Source: Nitrososphaerota archaeon
GTDB taxonomy: Archaea > Thermoproteota > Nitrososphaeria > Nitrososphaerales > Gagatemarchaeaceae
DNA length: 64,000 nt
Assembly (NCBI GenBank): GCA_029785825.1
Contig: JAFLYY010000001.1
Location: 434,001-498,000, forward strand
Direction: 5' to 3'
The notes beneath the pieces were generated by a model. It searched no databases. It saw nothing but the letters and a program-made list of their open reading frames with translations, and had not been told where the DNA came from. Positions 58,757 through 64,000 of the stretch are shown here, one piece after another (the stretch's first letter is position 1; each line of letters starts with the position of its first letter). The position numbers were made by a program, and so were the translations under genes.

Positions 58757-59920
58757 GTGCTCTCGCCGAGAAAAGAAGCGCTGCTTCTCCTCGAGGACGG
58801 TTCTACCTTCTTTGGACAGGGACTCGGGGCGGAAGTCGACGTCGTAGGCGAGGTCGTCTTCAGCACCGGGATGGTCGGGTACCTGGAGTCGATGTCCGAC
58901 CCTTCTTATGCGGGGCAGATACTCGCGTTCACCTATCCGCTCATAGGCAACTACGGGGTCCCTCCATACTCGCATAAGGACGCCTACGGGCTCCCAAGGT
59001 TCTTCGAGTCAGATTCGATAAAGGTGAAGGGGATCGCCGTCCAGGAGGCTTGCGAGGCCCCCAGCCACTGGGCGTCGAAGAGGACCGTGGCGAAGTGGAT
59101 GGAGTCCGAAGGCATCCCTGGAATCCAGGGGGTCGACACGAGGGCCCTCGTCACCCGGTTGAGGGAGTCCGGGGTCATGATGGGGATCATCGCCAACTCC
59201 GCTGGCGCCAAGGACAGGGAGGCTGCTGCCGAGCTTCTTTCCAAGGCGGGGCGCTATTCCTCCCAGAACCTCGTCAGAGGCGTGTCGGTGGCGAAACCCG
59301 TGGTGCACGGCGCCGCCGGGCCGCGGGTCGCCCTGCTCGACTGCGGGACGAAGTACGGGATAGTGAGGAACCTCCTCAGGAGGGGGTTCCAGGTGGTCCG
59401 CCTCCCCTATGACTCGAGCTACTCCACCGTGATGAAGAGCGACCCCGTGGGGGTCGTGGTCTGCAACGGGCCGGGAGACCCTGTCATGCTCACTGAGACG
59501 GCGAAGAGCGTCGGGGTCCTCGTGGACTCCGAGGTCCCGGTCTTGGGCGTCTGCCTCGGGGAGCAGGTGGTCGGCATGTCTCAGGGGGTGGAGACCTTCA
59601 AGCTGAAGTACGGCCACAGGGGGCAGAACAAGCCCTGCGTCGACCTGACGACCGGGCGCGGATACGTCACCAGCCAGAACCACGGCTACGCCCTCTCGGA
59701 AAAGTCGCTGGAGGGGACAGAGCTCAAACGGTGGTTCGTAAACGCGGACGACGGGACCGTGGAGGGGGTCTACCACCAGGCCAGGCCGTGCATAGCCGTC
59801 CAGTTCCATCCAGAGGCGACCCCCGGACCGTACGACACGGAGTTCGTCTTCGACAGGTTCGCCGACATGACCCGGGGGGTCAGTCCCAGGGGTGGGGAGC
59901 TACGAAGCGTGAAAGTGTAG
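58757..59920 (+). CDS. carA: Carbamoyl-phosphate synthase small (glutaminase) subunit
   Basis: 387 residues; releases ammonia from glutamine for CarB. Seen: N-terminal LEDGSTFFGQGLG, FSTGMVGYLESMSDPSYAGQ, GIQGVDTRALVTRLRESG, glutaminase nucleophile in LGVCLGEQVVG and His/Glu in AVQFHPEATPGP. Leaderless GTG. Followed by carB, which starts inside its last codons. Confidence 0.95.
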   Translation: MLSPRKEALLLLEDGSTFFGQGLGAEVDVVGEVVFSTGMVGYLESMSDPSYAGQILAFTYPLIGNYGVPPYSHKDAYGLPRFFESDSIKVKGIAVQEACEAPSHWASKRTVAKWMESEGIPGIQGVDTRALVTRLRESGVMMGIIANSAGAKDREAAAELLSKAGRYSSQNLVRGVSVAKPVVHGAAGPRVALLDCGTKYGIVRNLLRRGFQVVRLPYDSSYSTVMKSDPVGVVVCNGPGDPVMLTETAKSVGVLVDSEVPVLGVCLGEQVVGMSQGVETFKLKYGHRGQNKPCVDLTTGRGYVTSQNHGYALSEKSLEGTELKRWFVNADDGTVEGVYHQARPCIAVQFHPEATPGPYDTEFVFDRFADMTRGVSPRGGELRSVKV

Positions 59921-62900
59921 AGAAGGTCCTCGTCATAGGGAGCGGGGCCATCAAGGTCGGCGAGGCGGGGGAGTTCGACTACTCAGGGAGCCAGTGCCTG
60001 AAGGCGCTGAAGGAGGAGGGGGTGGTCTCGGTCCTGGTCAACCCCAACATAGCGACCATCCAGACCAGCTCCCAGTTCTCTGACCGCATCTACTTCGTCC
60101 CCGTGTCTGTCCCCTCGGTCTCCAAGGTGATTGAGAAGGAGCGGCCGGACGGAATCCTTCTCGGCTTCGGGGGGCAGACGGCCCTCAACTGCGGCATCGG
60201 GCTTTCGGAAGCAGGAGTCCTCGAAAAGTGGGGGGTGAAGGTCCTGGGGACCCCGGTCCGAGGGATCCAGCTCACCGAGGACAGGGACCTCTTCAAGCAG
60301 ACGATGCTCGGGTGCGATGTCCCCGTCCCGAAGAGCCTCGCCGTCTATTCCTTCGACGAAGCGAAGAAGGCGACCGACGAGCTCGGCTTCCCGGTCATCA
60401 TCCGGGTCGCCTACACCTTGGGCGGGAAGGGGGGCGGCGTCGCACGGAACCTCGAGGAGCTCGCCATCGTCGTCGAGCGAGGACTGAACAGCTCCATCGC
60501 CCACCAGGTGCTCGTGGAGGAATATCTCGGGGGATGGAAGCAGATCGAGTATGAGATCATGAGAGACAGAGAGGGCAACAGCGTCACCGTCTGCAACATG
60601 GAGAACATGCTCGGGATGAGGGTCCACACCGGCGACAACATCGTCATAGCTCCGTCGCAGACCCTGACGAACGCCGAGTACCACCTCTTGCGGACCGCAT
60701 CTCTGAGGGCGGCGAAGACATGCGGCATAGTGGGGGAGTGCAACATCCAGTTCGCCCTCCACCCTGGGTCGGAGAGGTATGCCGCAATCGAGATCAACGC
60801 CCGCCTGTCGAGGTCGTCCGCGCTGGCTTCCAAGGCCACGGGTTACCCCCTCGCCTACATCGCGGCCAAGCTGGCGCTCGGCTACCATCTGACGGAGCTG
60901 AAGAACAAGGTGTCGGGCACCACCTCCGCCCTGTTCGAGCCGTCCCTGGACTACCTGGTCGTGAAGATGCCGCGGTGGGACACGGTCAAGTTCGACGGCG
61001 CGACCAGGAACATCGGGACGTCAATGAAGTCCATCGGGGAGGTCATGGCCGTCGGGAGAGGGTTCGAGGAGGCCATACAAAAGGCGGCCCGGATGGCCAA
61101 CCCCCAGCACGACGGGGTGGTGCGGGCAGGGAAGGCCCCCGACCGCTCCGGCGCCCTGAGCCGCATCGAGCGCCCCACGGACACGATCGCGTTCGACCTG
61201 GCCGAGGCCCTCCGCACGGGGCTCGACGAGAAGGACGTTTCCGAGAGGAGCGAAGTCGACCCTTGGTTCGTCAGCAAGTTCAAGAACGTCACCGACTTCC
61301 ACGCCTACCTGGAAGGCCAGCCTCCGGGATCGGTCCCGAGCAGGGAGACGCTGGCGAAGGCGAAGAAGCTGGGCTTCTCAGACAGGCAGATCGGGCGCCT
61401 CCTCGGGATCGGGGAGGACAGGGTGAGGGAGGCACGTGTCCGGATGGGCGTCACCCCCCTAACCAAGGTGATCGACACGCTCGCGGCCGAGTGGCCTTCG
61501 AAGACCAACTACCTCTATCAGACGTTCGACGCGTCCGTCGACGAGGCGCCTCCCTCGGGGAGGAAGAAGGTCATGGTCCTCGGCGCGGGCCCCTACAGGA
61601 TCGGGAGCTCCGTAGAGTTCGACTGGGGGACCATGAACATGGCCTGGGCCCTGAAAGGGCTGGGGTACGAGGTGGTCGTGGTCAACTGCAATCCGGAGAC
61701 GGTGTCGACGGACTTCGACATGAGCGACAGGCTCTACTTCGAGGAGCTGACGGTGGAGCGGCTGCTCGCCATCTATGACAGAGAGAAGCCTGAGGGGATG
61801 GTCCTCTGCGTCGGGGGGCAGACCCCCAACGACGTCGCGGAGTCCCTGGAGAAGAGAGGGGTCACCATCCTAGGGACGTCGTCTCAGTCCATCGAGACCG
61901 CCGAAGACAGGACGAAGTTCAGCGCCCTCCTCGACCGCCTCGGCATCCCCCAGCCTGCCTGGGGGTCGTTCCGCTCCCCCGCCGAAGCCGCCACGTTCTG
62001 CTCCAGGGTGGGGTACCCCGTCGTGGTGAGGCCGTCCCACGTGCTGAGCGGGTCGGCCATGAGGGTCATCTGGGACCCTTCCGAGCTGGAGACCTACATC
62101 ACCAGGGCCGCCATGGTCAACCCTGACTTCCCTGTCGTGGTGAGCGGGTTCGTTGAGGGGGCCCGCGAGGTGGAGGTGGACGCGGTCTCCGACGGCAAGG
62201 ACACGGTCATAGGAGCGATCATAGAGCATGTGCAGGACGCGGGGATACACTCCGGGGACGCGATAATGTCCATCCCGACCGTCTCCATCACGAAGGCGGC
62301 CAAGGAGAAGATCAGGGTCTATACGAAGGGGATAGCGAGGGAGCTGAAGGCGAAGGGGCCGCTCAACATTCAGTTCCTCGTGAGAGGGGCGTCGGTCTAT
62401 GTCATCGAGTGCAACCTGAGGGCGTCGAGGTCCCTCCCATACGTCTGCAAGGCGACCGGGGTGAACCTCATCGACGTGGTGGCTCCCGTCATGGAGGGGG
62501 GGTCGCTCAAGAGGAAGACCGACGTTGAGGAACCCAAGCGGTTCGCGGTCAAGGCCCCAATGTTCTCCTTCCTCCAGATGGACGGCGCGGACCCCAAGCT
62601 TGGGGTCGAGATGCGCTCGACCGGGGAGGTCGCATGCTTCGGGGACACCTTCCCGGAGGCGCTGGCTCAGGCCTTCCTCGCCACTGGACACAAGATGCTG
62701 AAGAAGGGAGACGTGGGGCTCCTGCTCCTCGAGCGGTGGCAGGACGGGGCCGGCCCCGCCCCCTTGGTCGAGCGCTTCAAAGAGCAGGGAATCGAGATAA
62801 TGCAGCTGGACGAAGCGTCCCTCGGCCCCAGGCTCGCTGAGGTACAGGGGCTCATCTCCGCAGGGAAGGTCTCCTTCGTCCTCTCCTTCAACGCGAACTC

Positions 62901-63015
62901 CAACGTCGACTCCGACCTGTTCCACTCGGTGAGGCGCAAGGCTGTGGACCTGCAGGTCCAGGTCATATCGACCAGGGAGGAGGCGGAAGCCCTGCTCCTC
63001 TGCGTCGGCAGGTAG
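59902..63015 (+). CDS. carB: Carbamoyl-phosphate synthase large subunit (ACG start proposed)
   Basis: A 1037-residue enzyme with two ATP-grasp halves (from VLVIGSGAIKVGEAGEFDYSG and from VMVLGAGPYRIGSSVEFDWG), each with a PGP-type loop, NPNIATIQTS / NCNPETVSTDFD, GFGGQTALNCG / CVGGQTPNDVA, VIRVAYTLGGKGGG / VVRPSHVLSGSAM and ECNLRASRSLPYV. An MGS-like C-terminal domain follows. The family N-terminus (KRESVEKVLVIG) has no ATG, GTG or TTG near it; the nearest in frame is ~170 nt upstream, inside carA. An ACG (59902-59904) is in the expected place, with GGGGTG 7 nt before it. Confidence 0.95.
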   Translation, partial: TKRESVEKVLVIGSGAIKVGEAGEFDYSGSQCLKALKEEGVVSVLVNPNIATIQTSSQFSDRIYFVPVSVPSVSKVIEKERPDGILLGFGGQTALNCGIGLSEAGVLEKWGVKVLGTPVRGIQLTEDRDLFKQTMLGCDVPVPKSLAVYSFDEAKKATDELGFPVIIRVAYTLGGKGGGVARNLEELAIVVERGLNSSIAHQVLVEEYLGGWKQIEYEIMRDREGNSVTVCNMENMLGMRVHTGDNIVIAPSQTLTNAEYHLLRTASLRAAKTCGIVGECNIQFALHPGSERYAAIEINARLSRSSALASKATGYPLAYIAAKLALGYHLTELKNKVSGTTSALFEPSLDYLVVKMPRWDTVKFDGATRNIGTSMKSIGEVMAVGRGFEEAIQKAARMANPQHDGVVRAGKAPDRSGALSRIERPTDTIAFDLAEALRTGLDEKDVSERSEVDPWFVSKFKNVTDFHAYLEGQPPGSVPSRETLAKAKKLGFSDRQIGRLLGIGEDRVREARVRMGVTPLTKVIDTLAAEWPSKTNYLYQTFDASVDEAPPSGRKKVMVLGAGPYRIGSSVEFDWGTMNMAWALKGLGYEVVVVNCNPETVSTDFDMSDRLYFEELTVERLLAIYDREKPEGMVLCVGGQTPNDVAESLEKRGVTILGTSSQSIETAEDRTKFSALLDRLGIPQPAWGSFRSPAEAATFCSRVGYPVVVRPSHVLSGSAMRVIWDPSELETYITRAAMVNPDFPVVVSGFVEGAREVEVDAVSDGKDTVIGAIIEHVQDAGIHSGDAIMSIPTVSITKAAKEKIRVYTKGIARELKAKGPLNIQFLVRGASVYVIECNLRASRSLPYVCKATGVNLIDVVAPVMEGGSLKRKTDVEEPKRFAVKAPMFSFLQMDGADPKLGVEMRSTGEVACFGDTFPEALAQAFLATGHKMLKKGDVGLLLLERWQDGAGPAPLVERFKEQGIEIMQLDEASLGPRLAEVQGLISAGKVSFVLSFNANSNVDSDLFHSVRRKAVDLQVQVISTREEAEALLLCVGR

Positions 63016-63021
63016 GCAGCC

Positions 63022-63543
63022 TTGGGTGGCTCAGAGCCGGTCGACCGCGTCGACGAAAACGATTCGATAGTCGGCTCCTCAACTGTCGGCGAGTGCGTGG
63101 AGAGGGGGCTCATCCACAGGGCTGTCGCCGTGGTGGTCGAGAGGCCCGGAGGAAAGATCCTCTTGCAGAGGAGAAGCACCAGGGACAACTGGCAGCCGGG
63201 CATGTGGACCCTTTCGTGCACGGGACACGTAAGGAAGGGAGAGACCTACGAAGCGGCTGCGAACCGCGAGCTCATGGAAGAGCTGGGGATCACCGCCGAG
63301 CTGGCTTTCCTGAAGAAGTATCTCCTCCCTCCCATAGTGGAAGGGTCCCGGACTGAGCACGAGTGGGTGGCCCTGTTCGCCGGGGCTTCGGGAGCAGAGG
63401 TACGCATCGACCCAGTGGAGCTCGACTCGGTGAAGGAGTTCACCCCGCGCGAGCTGCAGTCGGAGATGGACGGGGCGCTCATCACCCCCGACGCTGTCAT
63501 GCTGCTCCGCGAGTACCGCAAGTTCGCCAGGCCCACCGGCTGA
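63022..63543 (+). CDS. NUDIX hydrolase, isopentenyl-diphosphate isomerase-like
   Basis: 173 residues. PVDRVDENDSIVGSSTVGEC then LIHRAVAVVV is the N-terminal layout of type I IDI and related NUDIX proteins. The NUDIX box starts at GHVRKGE and ends RELMEELGI, with all its conserved Gly, Glu and Arg residues. LQRRSTRDNWQPGMWTLSCT precedes it. Archaea usually use the type II FMN isomerase, so a different diphosphate substrate is equally likely. TTG start 6 nt after the carB stop, so it may be cotranscribed. Confidence 0.85.
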   Translation: MGGSEPVDRVDENDSIVGSSTVGECVERGLIHRAVAVVVERPGGKILLQRRSTRDNWQPGMWTLSCTGHVRKGETYEAAANRELMEELGITAELAFLKKYLLPPIVEGSRTEHEWVALFAGASGAEVRIDPVELDSVKEFTPRELQSEMDGALITPDAVMLLREYRKFARPTG

Positions 63544-63586
63544 CCCTCGACATCTTATTACAAGGCCCCATGCGGCCCCGCAACGG

Positions 63587-63979
63587 ATGGACCCGCTGGA
63601 AGAGATCGGCTCCCACATCGCCGGCGCCTCGAGGGCGGTCGTGATCTCTGCAAGGGACGTGGACCTGAGGCCCTCCTCGGGGGACAACAGGCTGTTCATA
63701 CTGAAGATCGGCGAGGGCTCCCTCGCCGCCGGCGGGAGGGGCGGAGGCTTCGGAGAGCGCAGAGTGACCGCGGTCTTCTGCTACGGCCTTTCCGGCGGGG
63801 CCTGGTCCAAGCTGTTCGAAGCTGGGGAAGGCGAGGCGGACGGCTTCGAGGTCCCCTACTATGTCTCGAGGCTCCCTATGACGCTGGCAGACGGAACGGA
63901 GGAGATGGGGTACGGGGTGGTGGACCCGGACCTCGTAAGGACCCTGTCTGCGAAAGCGAGAGTCACCGACTCCCAATGA
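63587..63979 (+). CDS. Hypothetical protein
   Basis: 130 residues, not recognised. Soluble, mixed alpha/beta: EIGSHIAGASRAVVISARDV, RLFILKIGEGSLAAGGRG, RRVTAVFCYGLSGGAWSKLF, FEVPYYVSRLPMTLADGTEE. CATCTTATTAC about 30 nt before the ATG supports a leaderless gene. Ends 21 nt before the window edge. Confidence 0.6.
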   Translation: MDPLEEIGSHIAGASRAVVISARDVDLRPSSGDNRLFILKIGEGSLAAGGRGGGFGERRVTAVFCYGLSGGAWSKLFEAGEGEADGFEVPYYVSRLPMTLADGTEEMGYGVVDPDLVRTLSAKARVTDSQ

Positions 63980-64000
63980 GGAGCGCTCCGGCGCCAAACA

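Noticed and set aside
63022-63543. Confident call of isopentenyl-diphosphate isomerase
   Set aside because: The N-terminal layout resembles type I IDI, but the catalytic Cys/Glu context is not clear and archaea mostly use the type II enzyme, so only NUDIX hydrolase is claimed.

Overview
The window is high-GC archaeal DNA. TATA-like boxes lie 26-34 nt upstream of first codons, many of them TTG or GTG, which points to leaderless transcripts. Genes inside operons instead carry GGAGG-type ribosome binding sites. The gene content also fits an archaeon: a separate aspartate carbamoyltransferase regulatory chain, a HerA-like ATPase, and a tRNA-Ser with an intron at position 37/38. A heterotrophic, aerobic member of the Nitrososphaeria (Thaumarchaeota) is my best guess. 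It rests on gene content only and is inference.

Layout. 1-5.6 kb: pyruvate phosphate dikinase (cut by the window edge), a PadR regulator with a palindromic operator, a small ion channel, then flavin reductase, extradiol dioxygenase and HpaB-type monooxygenase. With the FAH-family hydrolase (6.8-7.7 kb) and an aldehyde dehydrogenase (20.4-21.8 kb) these look like a 4-hydroxyphenylacetate/homoprotocatechuate-type aromatic degradation set. 11.7-14.8 kb: a copper operon (PadR-TRASH regulator, CopA ATPase with YHS domain, HMA protein, YHS protein). 15-23 kb: malic enzyme, peroxiredoxin, amidohydrolase, cobalamin adenosyltransferase, aldehyde dehydrogenase and thiolase.

23.06-37.32 kb is a 14-kb island of headless RHS C-terminal cassettes. 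Short RHS core fragments are followed by different hydrophobic tails, and nearly every tail is followed by a small membrane-protein gene. Four families of these partner proteins each occur twice. The island also has a 293-bp inverted repeat that looks identical by eye, a complete IS element with a 6-bp target duplication, a PIN-domain gene and a truncated P-loop ATPase gene. It lies between the thiolase and two enoyl-CoA hydratase genes, all on the minus strand.

37.3-43.5 kb: acyl-CoA enzymes (two crotonases, a thioesterase, 3-hydroxyacyl-CoA dehydrogenase), a GNAT protein, tRNA-Ser, a YbjQ protein and an ABC-2 exporter. 43.6-51.4 kb: one minus-strand heme operon hemA-C-D-B-Q-L-E-H, running from glutamyl-tRNA to iron insertion with a chlorite-dismutase-family HemQ. 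51.8-55.8 kb: HerA-like ATPase, thioesterase, amidase and a membrane protein. 55.8-63.0 kb: pyrimidine synthesis, with pyrB-pyrI-pyrC on the minus strand and carA-carB on the plus strand. A NUDIX hydrolase and a hypothetical protein close the window.

Two things stand out. The first is the RHS tail/partner island, which has the layout of displaced polymorphic-toxin modules but with membrane-protein tails and partners. The second is a recurrent start-codon anomaly: five genes (SHOCT protein, copA, DUF2203, hemE, carB) have conserved N-termini with no nearby in-frame ATG, GTG or TTG. Each has an ACG where the start is expected, preceded by a purine-rich ribosome-binding-like sequence.
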